DNA of 64,000 nucleotides, from the NCBI RefSeq assembly GCF_026213295.1, contig NC_079415.1, positions 32,133,279 to 32,197,278 on the forward strand, written 5' to 3'. The notes under the pieces are model-generated. The model made no database searches, was not told the DNA's origin, and was given only the letters and a program-made list of their open reading frames with translations. This DNA comes from Gadus chalcogrammus. Taxonomy: Eukaryota; Chordata; Actinopteri; Gadiformes; Gadidae. Shown here one piece after another: positions 1-13,670 of this stretch. Made by a program: the position numbers and the translations under genes. Numbering within the stretch: position 1 is the stretch's first letter; every line of letters begins with the position of its first letter.

Positions 1-867
1 GAGATTTTTAATAAGGTTTGCATTCGCATTGCAACTGTTGCCACGGAGTTTTGATACAGACGCCATGCCAATTGACTGACTTCTTTGTTGTGTCGATTCC
101 TTTAACTGTATTTTGGTGGAGGAGGAAGAGAAAAGGGGGGATGAACGCCAAACAAGACCTAAGAGGAGAAGGGTAGCGTAGAGTTAATCGGACGAGGGCC
201 AAGATCGAAAGGAGGAGGAGGAAAGTTGTCAACGATATAGTAATATACATGAAGGGTAATCGTGCATTTTTTTTTTTTACTTATACACGTCAAAAAGGTT
301 TCACATTATTTTCTTCTTTGAAGAATGTTTAGAGACATTTCAAAAGGGTCAAATGAAACACAGCAAAAATGTTGCTAATGACCATCTCCAGAGCCAATGT
401 AGCTAACTGGTTAACCTCTGTCGGTTTTCAACAGAAGTACCTCTACGACCGGTAGAGTACTCAGCCACGGCCATGAACTCACAGACTTGGAGGCGAGGTG
501 TATCTCCAAAAAAATACCCTCTCCAGGAACAACTGAAGTACCAACAGTTACAATGTTACCCTAGAGCTGTAAATAATACATAGTTTCCTGCAGTTTTTGG
601 CTGTTCTGGGTTTTCTCAGTCGCAGAGATCCAGGCAGGTATGTTTAATTTAATTCTTCTGGACTTTTTCCCAGTTGGTTTCAGGCCTCCATTGCGTAAAA
701 TAAGGGCACAATCCCTAATTGAAGTTATTCAACACCGGGATTATTATAAATATGTCCTACATAACGTTCCATGGCAGTACTTTTGAGTACATTCTGTGGA
801 AAGTTGATTCACACTCGTCGTACTATAATACAACTTGTACGCTGACCTAACTAATGAGCAACCTTTC
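1..867. other. Low-copy sequence, no gene seen
   Basis: There is a purine-rich stretch around 116-225 and a short T run near 267. No open frame has coding character, and no repeat family is recognised. Confidence 0.5.
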
Positions 868-889
868 GTGTGTGTGTGTGTGTGTGTGT
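868..889. repeat. (GT)n microsatellite
   Basis: About 11 uninterrupted GT units are read directly from the sequence. Confidence 0.95.
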
Positions 890-1494
890 CAGTGTGTGGG
901 CCCCTCGAACCAACCGACATTTTCACCCAGAAACGCCAGCCGGCGAACCATTTTAGTCAGGTTAAAACTTCCGGCAACCGAGTGGCAGGCGATCAGGGCC
1001 CTGTGGCGAAACAACCGCCTCGCAGCCTCGCCTGGCGTTCCGAGCGTTCTCGAGCTCTCCACTCCATGTGCGAACCCTGATTCACGGGTGAAAAAAATCC
1101 TCCCGCTTATTACCGGGAATTAGAATCAAGTCCGAGGCGGATGGCGACTGCTCGTTCGGCGTCGCCATGGGAACCGCAAGAAGAAGCGAGCGTACTCGGG
1201 CGGAACTAAAATCCACACCGGCGGTGGATTTGTTAACGCTGATTACCCTAGATGAGTTATTGTACATACGGGTCGGTCAGGTTTGCTGTTGAAGATGGAA
1301 AAGTGTCGCAGACCGAAATGAGACAATTTTTCCACCCGAGGCAAGACACGGGAAGCGGTTCTGTATGCTTTTATTTACAGCAAGGAAACTTTCCCCACAA
1401 AGTTTGCTACAATGTTCTTTTTCTTTTTTATTCACAAAGAATTTACAGATTGGAAGCCATTTTGTGTTGCCCACATCCTGATGTCTTTATAAAG
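890..1494. other. Low-copy sequence, GC-balanced first half
   Basis: The part from 895 to 1250 is richer in CpG than its surroundings and has several short open frames on both strands, which argues against any one being coding. It could be a conserved non-coding element, but nothing in the sequence alone proves this. Confidence 0.35.
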
Positions 1495-1670
1495 ATATGT
1501 GTGTCTGGGTAAATAAGTGTATGCGTGTGTTTGTTTCTATGCATTTGTGGATATTGTAAGTTTGGATTTGTACATGTGTATGTGTGTGTCTACATGTATT
1601 TGTGTGTGTGTGTGTCCATGTGTGTTTCGATACATATTTGTTCGTGTCTGTGTGTACATGCGTGGGTCTA

Positions 1671-1751
<81 letters not shown>

Positions 1752-1815
1752 ATATCTGTGTGTCTATACGTATTTGTCTGTGTACATGTGTGTGTAAGTG
1801 TGCGTGTGCTCTTAT
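1495..1815. repeat. GT-rich cryptic repeat with pure (GT)n core
   Basis: The uninterrupted (GT)n core is about 1674-1750. It is embedded in impure GT/GTAT sequence that gives long Val-Cys or His-Thr open frames on the two strands; these are artefacts of the repeat. Confidence 0.95.
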
Positions 1816-2110
1816 AAAACCTGCAGCCCCAGCAGGGGTCAAAGTTCGATTTCCTCAGTCCTCATTAACTGACATTTGTCAAACTTACGTAAAAGACGGG
1901 AACAAAACTGGAACTTCCTCGACTCCAATGTTTGCCATTATGAGAACTAACTCGGTGCTCCGATAAATAATGCAGGGCCCTCTCTCTCGCTCTCTCGCTG
2001 TGCATGTCTGGGGCTCGGTGGTTCGATGAAAGCGGAAGGCGTCTGCTGGAACAAGTGGCCGGTGATTATGAGCGGCAAACTGCAAACTATCTAACTGCTA
2101 ATTGATTGTC
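1816..2110. other. Low-copy sequence, no gene seen
   Basis: A short impure CT stretch lies at 1979-1999. Nothing else is recognised. Confidence 0.4.
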
Positions 2111-2480
2111 GGGAGTGGGGGGAGATTGGGGAGAGAGGATGGAGGGTGGGGGGTTGAACCCTCATTGGGGGTGTTCTGCTTTTGTTAGGCTAAAGCTTTT
2201 AAAGCTCAGAGGATTCTGTGCTTCGTCGAGACGCCTCGGGGAATGGTTGATGGACGTGTCGATCTGAGGGAGAGCGATGGACGGTTTGAACTGGAGAGGA
2301 GAGTGATATCCATGGATACGGGATTGACGGACAGCTGGACATCCTTGGACGGGGGACGAGTGATGGATGGAGGGAGGGTTGGTTTGAGGAGGACAGATGG
2401 ATGATTGGATCGCCCCGATTGACGTTGAATAGATTGAATGGAAACGAGGGAGGGAGGGACGACTTACGGACGGACAGATG
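2111..2480. repeat. Degenerate GGA/GATGGA-rich repeat
   Basis: Words such as GATGGA, GGAGGG and GACGGAC recur irregularly over about 370 bp. This looks like a decayed tetranucleotide or short-period repeat on a purine-rich strand. Confidence 0.6.
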
Positions 2481-3086
2481 GACGCGTCGAGCCGAATGAA
2501 AGACAGATTAATACGCATCATAAGGGATTCATTAACTTGGACCGACCACCGAAGGAAGACGAGAACAGACCCGCAAAGACATCAAACGCTGACAACAGGG
2601 AGGCGAGAAACGGAGCAAGAGACTCTGCAACAAGAGGGGGGAGATTCACCCCGACTCTCTAAGAACTCTGCTGACGGGCCGAGCCTGTCAGAACTGAGAC
2701 CCCGACATCAAAGGATACAAACCCAGACCCCCCAAGGGCCCTTGCTGCGCTTCATCCCTTCTCTGGTTTGGGGGCGAGTCTGTGAAGAACGGGCTCTTAA
2801 AGGCCCTCTGAATAAGTGTTATAATGGAAGCCCCCCAAGATTCAGAGTCTGTTTGCTGTTTATTGTGCAGCTGCGGATCAACCTCCGAACCTCGCTCTGC
2901 CCCGTGACTAATGAGCTCCTCAGCCCGAGCGGAACGGCTCTGAACCAACGGTCGGCGGCGGATCTCTGCTGGCGCCGCCGACCACAGGACAGGGACAGGA
3001 GCCCAGCGATCATACCGCCTGGCACGAAGCGATGCGCGAGAGTGCAACGTGTACCTGAGAGTGGGACATGTACAAGATGGCGTTAA
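2478..3086 (+). other. 202-codon open frame in GC-rich DNA, probably not a gene
   Basis: This is the longest open frame here that is not a simple repeat. The predicted product is rich in Arg, Pro and Ser and shows no domain, signal peptide or membrane segment I recognise. The opposite strand is also open over much of the same span (about 2688-3047), as expected from GC-rich composition. Its 3' end runs into the first units of the 3036-3572 minisatellite, and no splice or promoter context supports it. The middle part (about 2815-2990) is balanced in base composition and might instead be a regulatory element. Confidence 0.15.
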
Positions 3087-3572
3087 TCAGACTTCCAGGG
3101 ATGGGTGAGTCAATGTCCAACCGAGTAAGGAGTGCAACATGTATACGAGAGCGCAACATGTGAGAGTGTCATGTGCAAACGAGAGTGTAACGAGTACATT
3201 AGAGTGCAACATGTGGCAGGGCAACATGTGAGGGTGCCAAATGTGAGAGTGCAACGTGTACATTATTAGAGAGTGCAACATTTTTAGCGACTGCAACATG
3301 CACATGTGAGTGCAACATGTGCATGGGAGTGCAACATGCACATGAGAGTGCAACATGAGAGGGTGCAATGTGTGCATGGGAGTGCAACATGCACATGAGA
3401 GTGCATCGTGTGGTGGAGTGCAACATGTGAGGGTGCAACGTGTACATGAGAGTGCCACCTGTTCATAATAGTGCAAAATGTGCATGATAGTGCAACACAG
3501 GCATTAAAGAGTGCATGGTGTACATGAGAGTGCAACATTACATGGGAGTGCAATAATGAGAGAGTGCAACAT
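3036..3572. repeat. Minisatellite of GAGTGCAACATG units
   Basis: The core GAGTGCAACATG recurs about twenty times with variable 4-10 bp spacers, mostly GTGCATG, TGAGAGG or TACATGA, so units are about 15-20 bp. Both ends contain a similar non-repeat phrase: CATGTACAAGATGG then CAGACTTCC near 3067-3097, and CATGTAGAAGATGG then CAGACATCC near 3570-3599. This suggests the array grew inside an earlier duplication. The minus-strand open frames (Cys, His, Ser, Leu rich) are read-through. Confidence 0.9.
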
Positions 3573-5922
<2,350 letters not shown>

Positions 5923-5940
5923 CCCCCCCCCCCCCCCCCC
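5923..5940. repeat. Poly-C tract, 18 bp
   Basis: Homopolymer of C read directly; a (GA)n block starts 58 bp downstream. Confidence 0.97.
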
Positions 5941-5997
5941 TCCACTCACTTCAGGCATAAGCAATCGTCGAGGGAGAAAGAGGGAAGGAGATGGATA

Positions 5998-6020
5998 AAG
6001 AGAGAGAGAGAGCGATCATG

Positions 6021-6104
<84 letters not shown>

Positions 6105-6232
6105 AGAGACAGAGAGAGAGAGAGAGAGAGGGGAGAGACAGTGGGGAGAGAGAGAGAGGGACTGTGGGGGGAGAGAGGGACAGTGGGGAGAGAGAGAGAG
6201 AGATATTGGGGTGTGAGAGAGGGAAAGAGAGA
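5998..6232. repeat. (GA)n microsatellite, pure core then impure
   Basis: The pure core spans about 6027-6101, followed by GA interrupted by GGGG and ACAGTGGGG words with a loose 20-25 bp periodicity. Long Arg-Glu and Ser-Leu frames here are artefacts. Confidence 0.97.
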
Positions 6233-6506
6233 GACATGGGGGTGGTGCGAGCCATGGGCGGGCGAAAGAGAGATCAATTCTCATCCCTTCCTGCCCACCT
6301 CGTGTTGAGTCGCGGCCAGCGGGTGTGGAACCCAAGGTCAGCATTAGAGACATGGCCCAGCGATAAACAGGGGGCAAGAGCGTCGCCATCGGGACCATAA
6401 TTATCCGCAAATCTGTGACGGATCGGGGTCTGGGACGTCGGGCACTAAAAGGCTTCGAAGGGAACTCTGCGCCGGATTGAAGTGTCCCTTTGGGTGTTTG
6501 TGTGTG

Positions 6507-6542
<36 letters not shown>

Positions 6543-6815
6543 GGTGATAAAATGAAGGGTCCCTGAATGTAATAAACATTCAGCAAAATGTAGAGCCATC
6601 AACTGATCCGCGAGGAGGACTTTAATCATAAAAAAAACCTAATCAAAAATCCTTTTTTATCTTTTTCGTCATAGCCCTGCCAGTGATTTAGGGCAAGGAA
6701 CAACCTGTTAACATCATCCTAATTATTGTTATTGAAGACATTTGTAAGGGATTTGTTTGGTCTTTGCTGATGTGATGTCAAACTGTACAACCCTGAACTG
6801 CGTCCTTTAATTACA
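6233..6815. other. Low-copy sequence with a (GT)n tract at 6509-6541
   Basis: The 6300-6480 part is GC-balanced and non-repetitive, with AGCGATAAAC and CCATAATTATCC words, so it could be a conserved non-coding element. The rest is AT-rich and unremarkable. Confidence 0.35.
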
Positions 6816-6844
6816 GGGGGGGGGGGGGGGGGGGGGGGGGGGAA

Positions 6845-6902
<58 letters not shown>
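6816..6902. repeat. Poly-G (27 bp) joined to (GA)n
   Basis: An uninterrupted run of 27 G is followed directly by about 30 GA units with one TGA interruption. Confidence 0.97.
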
Positions 6903-6906
<4 letters not shown>

Positions 6907-7278
6907 TTAAGGTCGAGTCACCTTTGCATAATGACGCTGGGACTAATTTCAAATCCCTGCTCCAGTTTTTCTTAAATAGCTTCCAGTTATTCTGAGGCTG
7001 ACCTGTGAGGATCTTTGGATGGATGGTATATATACCACTGCCTCGCTCAAAGAGAAACTTGCATGTTCTCAATGGAGGACAGTATTATTGGATGAAGATA
7101 TTAAAATGGATCAGAGGGAAATCGCAGCACTGTAGCTTTTTAAGACCAATGAAAGGTAATTAGTTGCAAATGTGAAGATGTACACTATTAGTTCCTTCAC
7201 TACCATTAGTTATCTCCAACCCTATGTTTTCTATTTTTCCCAACTATACAAAAAACTTAAAATTCTCCAATTTGTAAA
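6903..7278. other. Low-copy sequence, no gene seen
   Basis: AT-rich unique sequence; no coding frame or repeat family recognised. Confidence 0.4.
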
Positions 7279-7500
7279 TTTACATTTAGGGTAGTTAGCA
7301 GACGTTTCTATCCAAAGCAACTTACACTAAGTACATTTGTCAGAAGAAGGAGAAAGAACAATATATCGCTGTCGGTACAGTAAGGATGGTCATAGAACCA
7401 AGTGCCAAGCACTAACAATCGCTAGGTTAACCCATTCCACGTACACAAGAAAAATAGCTAGGATAAGACCCTTCACAATGCCAAGTTATATTTTCAAGTT
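7279..7500 (-). mobile_element. Dispersed SINE/LINE repeat with fish L2-type tail
   Basis: On the minus strand the end reads like the tail shared by many fish SINEs and L2-clade LINEs (here GCTTTGGATAGAAACGTCTG then a CTAAATGTAAA word). The body contains CATAGAACCAAGTGCCAAGC and an AACAATCGCTAGG word. The same body recurs at 54803-54916, and the tail plus proximal body recurs at 63590-63708 in the opposite orientation. The family is recognised from general knowledge of fish repeats; the exact family name is not assigned. Confidence 0.75.
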
Positions 7501-8350
7501 TTTAAAGGACCATAAGACCTTACGCGCTTATACAATAAGCACGTAAGAGGGGGGGTGGGGGGGGTTTCTATGTTATCAACAACCTTCCTTTTTCTCAATA
7601 TGTACCGTAATCTACCATACAGTTTTTGCTTCATTCATTTTCTTTACAACACCCGTTCACATATCTTTTCATAGTGTATCAAGAGTGTTAAAGTACAACG
7701 TTTGTATTCATTTATCTTTTACGGTCGTTGGAATCCCTTGGGGTGGATATAGGATATCTCTCTATAGGGTATAGAATCAAGCAAGCGGGTCGATATGAAA
7801 TATGTTTAATAAATGTATGCTGCTCCTCTCATGTTGTCTGTAGTAAGACCATGTCTTAATACTAGCAAAATAGAGTTTGTTGGCCTTGCTGTGGGCAAGG
7901 TTGGGACATGGAAGGCTGTACAGTAGAGAGAGAAATAATGAAAACAAACCCTGAATGGATCGGCTTTACATACTAGTAATGAACTATGTGGTTATCAATT
8001 ACACATTTTGCGCACAGTGACTTGCTTCTCATTAAATTGAGATACATACATGTTGGAATAAATGAAACTAAACCCAGAATTACATAGTAAGGTTCTCACC
8101 GTGTTGGTGAAGAATACTTTGTAATTTCTGACTAAAATGTATACATTTATTTAAACAGGTATAACTCTTGCTGAAACACACCTTTGTGAGAGAAAGACAT
8201 AACTTAAAATGGAGCGATTACAATTCTGATACGTCTATATGCGTGTAACCGCCGAGAACACAATATAAAATACTAAAATACGAATAACAGCTTCCTAACT
8301 TATTCATAAGAAGTAAAAAACGATTTTCTTGGCTGCTTGACCCTCACAAG
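7501..8350. other. AT-rich low-copy sequence
   Basis: A short G-rich stretch lies at 7549-7564. No gene or clear repeat seen; the first part may still belong to the preceding repeat. Confidence 0.4.
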
Positions 8351-8498
8351 CCTCATAGCATAATTGTGCATAATTAGTGTTTTTCACATTCCATAAGCAC
8401 TATTTGCCTTAGTCATCTATTTTATTTATTGGATATTTTCGACGCCAAACAAAAGATGAACCTTCAAATATGGCTTGGGGCAATTATGCTACGATAGC
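8351..8498. mobile_element. MITE with CCTCATAGCATAATTG end (copy A)
   Basis: The left end CCTCATAGCATAATTG matches the reverse complement of the right end (CAATTATGCTACGATAG region, 8481-8498) imperfectly. The same ends occur at 50441-50671 with better-preserved inverted repeats. Both copies also share words such as TTCATCTT/AAGATGAA and the phrase around TTTGCCTTAGTCAT. Short and non-coding. Confidence 0.6.
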
Positions 8499-8907
8499 AT
8501 AGCATCATTTGCCTATGTTAGGTTAGGCTAATGATATGATGTACGACGCTACGAACATTCACAGCACACAGTACACTGATACTGCTGTTAAATAATAAAT
8601 GGTAGCCCCAAACTACCCGAGTCCCTACATCAGTGTACAGGCCGTGTCTGTACGGATTTAGCCGTTGGCACTCGTTCAAACCGCTAAACGTGGCGCTAGC
8701 AATGAACCCACAACATACAACGACAGTTGGCACGGCGGGGCGCTGCGACGCCATAGGCCCGTTGCTCACCACTCTTTGGCAGCCATTAGTGTGAGGTCTA
8801 AAATAATCCATTGTTGTCCTCATTGGTTTAACTGGTGCCTTTTAATTCCAAATGATGTTCTGCCAGCGAGCGAACAGCAGAGAGGATAGGTCAAGCTGCC
8901 TGTTTTA
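8499..8907. other. Low-copy sequence, no gene seen
   Basis: The GC-balanced, non-repetitive segment 8640-8870 has open frames on both strands. It could be regulatory. Confidence 0.35.
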
Positions 8908-9086
8908 GTCTCTCTCCTCTCTCTCTTTCTCTCTCGCTGCTCTCTCTTGCTTCTCTCTCTCTCCTTCTTTCTCGCTCTCTCTTTTCTCTCTCCTCTTTCT
9001 CGCTCTTTCCTTCTCTCTCTCTCTCCATCTTTTTCTCTCTCTCTCAAATCTCTTTCGTTCTCCCTCTCTCGCATCTTTCGTTCTCG

Positions 9087-9147
<61 letters not shown>

Positions 9148-9180
9148 TCTCTTTCTCTTTCTCTTTCATTCTCTCTGTCG

Positions 9181-9230
<50 letters not shown>

Positions 9231-9245
9231 CTTCTCTCTCTCTCC
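8908..9245. repeat. (CT)n-rich tract, 338 bp
   Basis: Pure (CT)n blocks (about 9089-9144 and 9186-9228) are separated by impure CTTTCT and CTCGCT sequence. The strand is almost entirely pyrimidine. Confidence 0.97.
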
Positions 9246-9680
9246 CACCAACTTGCCATTTTATGTTTCCTTCCATGGTAAGCTCTTTTATGTTGGCTCC
9301 TGTGCCGCCGCTACCGGGCTAGCATCAGCTAGCACGGTAGTGTTAGTTTCTTGAAATGAGAACCGGCGAAAAATTCCAGTCACCCGCTGGGAGAAAAAAA
9401 TAAAAGAAGTTACGAACAAAGGAAACGTGAGGAGATGGAAAACCAAATTTAGAATACATTGGGGTTGGTGGTACACATGCAGACACCAGGCAGAGATTAC
9501 GACTCGTGTTCGGAGGCATTAAATATTGATGCCGGAGATGGTGACAGGAAGCCGGGAGATGAAATCCTTGCCGAGTTATGAATCAAATATCTTCCAAGGT
9601 TCGTGGGAGAGGCGGTGACAGGCCGCGGTCGAGAGGAAGGGCTCCCCTCAGACAACCCGTACACACATTGGGATGAACAG
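9246..9680. other. Low-copy sequence; possible regulatory stretch 9505-9610
   Basis: A GCTAGCATCAGCTAGC word lies near 9317. The 9505-9610 segment is non-repetitive and balanced with ATTAAATATTGATG and AATCAAATATC words. No coding frame credible. Confidence 0.35.
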
Positions 9681-10110
9681 TAACGCACACATGCACGCAC
9701 AAGAGACAGACGCACACACATGCATGCACAAGAAACAGAAACACGCAGACACATTCACAAGAAACAGACACACAAATGCACATTAGCAGAGACACACGGT
9801 CACACTCACACGCAACCACTGACAGATGAATCTGCACATGCTGCACACACACACATTTTGATACTCAAACGTAACAAGGATGCAGATACACGCATACACA
9901 CATGTATCTACAGAAACAAACACACGCACACCAATAGATGCAAGCAGGCACACGTGCTTGAACGCACACACTTAAAGACACACACATATACAGAGAACAT
10001 CGGCGACAGTGACGGGGCACATAATGATGTTCATAAAGATGCATGTGCGTGCAAAGACACAAACACAAACACACACACACACATTCATGACTACACACCT
10101 ACACTGATGC
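9681..10110. repeat. CA-rich cryptic repeat
   Basis: ACACAC, GACACA and CACGCA words dominate for about 430 bp without a long pure core. The open frames here (Thr-His rich or Cys-Val rich) are artefacts. Confidence 0.85.
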
Positions 10111-10812
10111 GGATGGACACATGTTTGTGTCAATACACACAGACAAAAATAATGACCACAGGCTTACAGACACATTTGGCACGAGTATACAGTACATCTA
10201 TACACAATTTATCCAGTGCATATGAGAGTATGCACGCACATCATCATGCACATGGATTATGGCTCACACTGCATGGACATGCTTTTTCAATCTGCGCTCC
10301 GGGCAAAACACTGCATGTGTGTGGCATACCTGATGTAACGTCTCAGTCCAACAGAGAGGAGACAACGACAGAGAATAAGCATACATACATACATACATAC
10401 ATACATAACAAGACGCGAAACCTAACTGACAATTCAAGTTGCAGGATGAAATGCATCAGAGAGAAGGATGATTCGTGACCCTTCCGAAATAATGCAGAAA
10501 GGCTTTCACACTTTTGTGCCGACAGGGCTTGTGGTAAGTGTGTGTGTCTGTGTGTGTCCTTGTGCGTGTGTGTTCTGAGTTTATTAAACATGCAGAAGGA
10601 TTGGCTGTGAACACTCATCCTTCTGTTTGGAAACATTTGTCTCGACTGTCAGCACACTGACAGATGTAAATTGTGTGGAAAACAGCAAGAGTAATGTCTT
10701 GGTAAGAAAACCACATTACCAAGAGAAAGGTGTGCGGAAAAATACAGCTTTAGGTTCAACAACAAGGAGGGAAGGGTTTTGCTAGAACTGGAGTGAGTCA
10801 TTTGACTGGAAA

Positions 10813-10815
<3 letters not shown>
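10111..10815. other. Low-copy sequence with (CATA)n at 10379-10407
   Basis: About seven CATA units are read directly, and a short GT-rich stretch lies at 10537-10572. Nothing else recognised. Confidence 0.6.

Positions 10816-10848
<33 letters not shown>
10816..10848. repeat. (CAGA)n microsatellite, about 8 units
   Basis: Tetranucleotide AGAC repeat read directly. Confidence 0.95.
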
Positions 10849-12063
10849 GTAAGGATAGCCGTCTAGAATTTCGAAGGTGGTAATGTGATGTTGTTTTTGT
10901 TATAATGATAAACAAATACAATTTGACCTTGGTACTCCTTATGTGTGTTTTGGAACGACAATATTTTAAAACGACAAAGAAAACGACAGGAGCACACCTT
11001 ATGTTTTTTTTGTGTTTGTGTTTTTTGGCAGGACAATATTTTATTCTCCAGTCTTCAACGTTGTACCATTGTTCTAGTGTGCTGAAGATATTTGCAAGTA
11101 ACTAGAGAAACTTTGAAATTTCACGATTAATTACTTTATCTGTAAAGTAATTCACGATGAATGATTTTACCTAAAATGTAATTCAGTTCCCTCAAGCGTT
11201 TTGGATCAACCAGAGAAAATATTTTTTTAAATAACATAACTTACTTCACTCCGATAGTCGTCAAAATAGCGGCTTTGCGCCATTGTTTGTCACCATGAAA
11301 GGAAACAATTATTTTCGACCAAAGTGTGAACCATAAAAAAGGTGTTATTGTAACAGTTTGCCATTATTATGGAAAGGATGACTAACACTCACTCGCTGGT
11401 TATCAATCTGGGTGCATTCAAATCACTCAAAAATATATTTTTATTATGAATTTATTATTTTTCTTTGTACAATGATTTGATTCATCTGTGTTTGTGTGTG
11501 TATTCTTATTAATTAGAGGTAACTCAGGGACACAGATAAAGAGTATTTTGTTCTTTTTAACCACCCCAGTTTTGGCGCATCCTGCTGCAAAAATAAGGGC
11601 AGAGAAACATGGAACGTGGAACAATCACACAAATCGCCAGGGTAAAAATAAGGGATTTTATTTTAATAAATATTATAAAAAATAAATAAATGTAGTTATT
11701 ATTTTTAAAAAAAATTCTAACCTCATTCATGATACTACATTGAATGTAAAAAAGAAAAGAAAAGAAATGCAATAACGAGTTCCGGCCTTGAAAGCTCAAG
11801 GCCTTCATTAGGACTTCCCCTCCAAACTCACCAAGATGGCCGCCATATCTGAATTAGGATCCCTGTGGAGGACAATGTTTATGCTGGTCAGAGGGTGGAA
11901 CGGCCGGGTCATGGCTGACTCATACCTACAGGGTTTCATTACTGCTGCTTGTGTCTGTCTCTCCTTTATGTACCAGTTGTGCGCCCACCTGCAGACAATG
12001 TCAAGTTCACCGACCTGACCTTGCGGTATAATTCTCATTTTCTGTATTTTTTTAAATAGTTTA
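10849..12063. other. AT-rich sequence with two perfect small hairpins and a 60-codon frame
   Basis: A perfect 10-bp stem (AATTACTTTA with its complement, loop TCTG) lies at 11129-11152. A perfect 8-bp stem (GGCCTTGA, loop AAGC) lies at 11784-11803. From 11836 an open frame of 60 codons starts in a good vertebrate start context (CCAAGATGGCC) and has two weakly hydrophobic stretches, but it matches no family I know. AAGATGGCCGCC also resembles the YY1 binding word, so the start context may be a factor site, not a coding start. Confidence 0.35.
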
Positions 12064-12780
12064 TGGACCCTATTTTAACGGTCTGAAACACAAGTGAGAA
12101 GCGCCAAACGCAAGTAGCTTTGTGGGTGGTTTCATGGCGATGTTGCTATTTTGACGGCGGATAAATGAATCTTGCGCCCGGCGCAAGAAAGGGTTGGTAT
12201 GAAGTAGCCTGATTACCAATAGGTGTGGTTTGGGCGTAATGTGCAATAAACCAATTAGAGTGCCATCTCCCATCCCCTTTAAGAGCCATGAGCGCATTTG
12301 AATCTGACGAGTTGATATTTTGATTTTCGCGTTTGCAGTCTCCGATGAGACAGATGCATGACCACATGAATTTCTGACTTCAAATGGCTCAGTTTATGGC
12401 CCAATAATATGGCCTAATTCACACATGGAATGGCGTTTTCTTCCACAGCTTCAGAAATACTGAGTCCTCAAATACATTTCGGCAAAGAAAACTTAACACA
12501 CATATGATATGCGGTAACTGGTTCTATTTAATGATATACGCAATACATTAACAAACATAGTTTCTTACCAGTATTGTATGCATTATCATTATCGACTTAT
12601 GTTCCTGATATGCATGTGTCCCCCCGTTAATATACATTGCCATGGACTCTATTATGCGTTATGTGTTTAGTTTGTGCCCGCATTCATTAATTATTTTACA
12701 CATACACACGCGCGCGCCCGCACTCATTTATTTATTTTTAACACTCACTCGCGGCAAAACAATGATTTCTCACGATAAAA
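12064..12780. mobile_element. DNA-transposon-like dispersed repeat
   Basis: The phrase order (CCCTATTTTAACGGTCTG, then GCGCCAAACGCAAGTAG, then TTGCGCCCGGCGCAAG, then TTGGGCGTAATGTGCAATAA, then CCATCTCCCATCCCCTTTAA) is one I recognise as a very common repeat of fish genomes. The GCGC-bearing palindrome CTTGCGCCCGGCGCAAG at about 12172-12188 is a strong local hairpin. The right limit is uncertain; the CGCGCGCCCGCACTCATTTA region near 12711-12730 may still belong to it. Confidence 0.6.
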
Positions 12781-13394
12781 TACTCATAAATCCTAAAAGT
12801 AACCCTTTTATTACAACGCAAAAGTATCACACACACACAGTATATCAGCTCACTAGCCTTAGCTTAGCTTATATCTGCTGCACACAAAGGCAGCATTAGA
12901 TAATAACAATGGATTGCCTTCCTTGCCTGCCTCAATTCAACAACACAAGACTTCCTGACTCATACAGTCCAAGTAAAAAGAGTTTGTCTTGCAGATATTC
13001 CCTTTACCTGAAATCCTCTAACAACATGTGCATTTCCATCCAATCTAAAACTTTTAAATGTACATTCTTGAGTTCAAAAACAGTTGCTTACAGCCGGCGT
13101 TCCTTGAATATGTATTCATCAGCAGAGCCCACTTTTCTCTGAGACAATATGCGTGTTTAAGTTCCTGTCTAGCCATACGACACTCAGACGTGAATAGCGA
13201 GCGATGACAGGCAGGGACGCCGCTGATTCTAATGGCGAGGGAAAAGGCGTGAGAGTGTAAAATATAATTTGTAATCAACTGCATCCTGGTTTGCAGGCGT
13301 CTGACAGCCACTCAATACTCATTTTTTATCTCTTCCAACAGTTGCTGCATATTCCGCACTGTAAACTGGCATATATAGATCTCATTCTGGAGGT
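12781..13394. other. Low-copy sequence, possibly the rest of the preceding repeat
   Basis: AT-rich, no gene seen. A short TAGCTTAGCTTA word lies near 12857. Confidence 0.35.
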
Positions 13395-13670
13395 CTTTAT
13401 CGGTCGACAGATCGGTCCATCACCGTCAACCAAAGGATAAATCATTCTACAAGCTAATTATGGAATCGGTCAGACCAAGCATTCGATCAAATAATCAGGT
13501 AGGTTATCAAACAACCAATTAATTAATGATACATTAATTGATCCAATACCTCCTATCAACCAATCAATAAATAAAGCGATGATTCAACCAGTTCATCAAA
13601 TAATCAATTTAAACCAACCGACCAATCAATAAATCAATCAATCCAACAACAGTTAATCTTCAAACCTTGG
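13395..13670. repeat. Degenerate (CAAT)n/(ATCA)n region
   Basis: AATCAAT, CCAATCAAT and ACCAACC words recur irregularly for about 270 bp. This looks like a decayed tetranucleotide repeat. Confidence 0.6.

Noticed and set aside
1517..1966. 149-codon frame rich in Val and Cys
   Set aside because: It is (GT)n read in frame; the other frames of the same array are equally open.
3036..3572. CRISPR-like array because of a fixed core with variable spacers
   Set aside because: Spacers are only 4-10 bp and are near-copies of each other; no cas-like genes exist nearby.
5946..6629. 227-codon minus-strand frame
   Set aside because: Mostly Ser-Leu from (GA)n read on the other strand; no domain outside the repeat.
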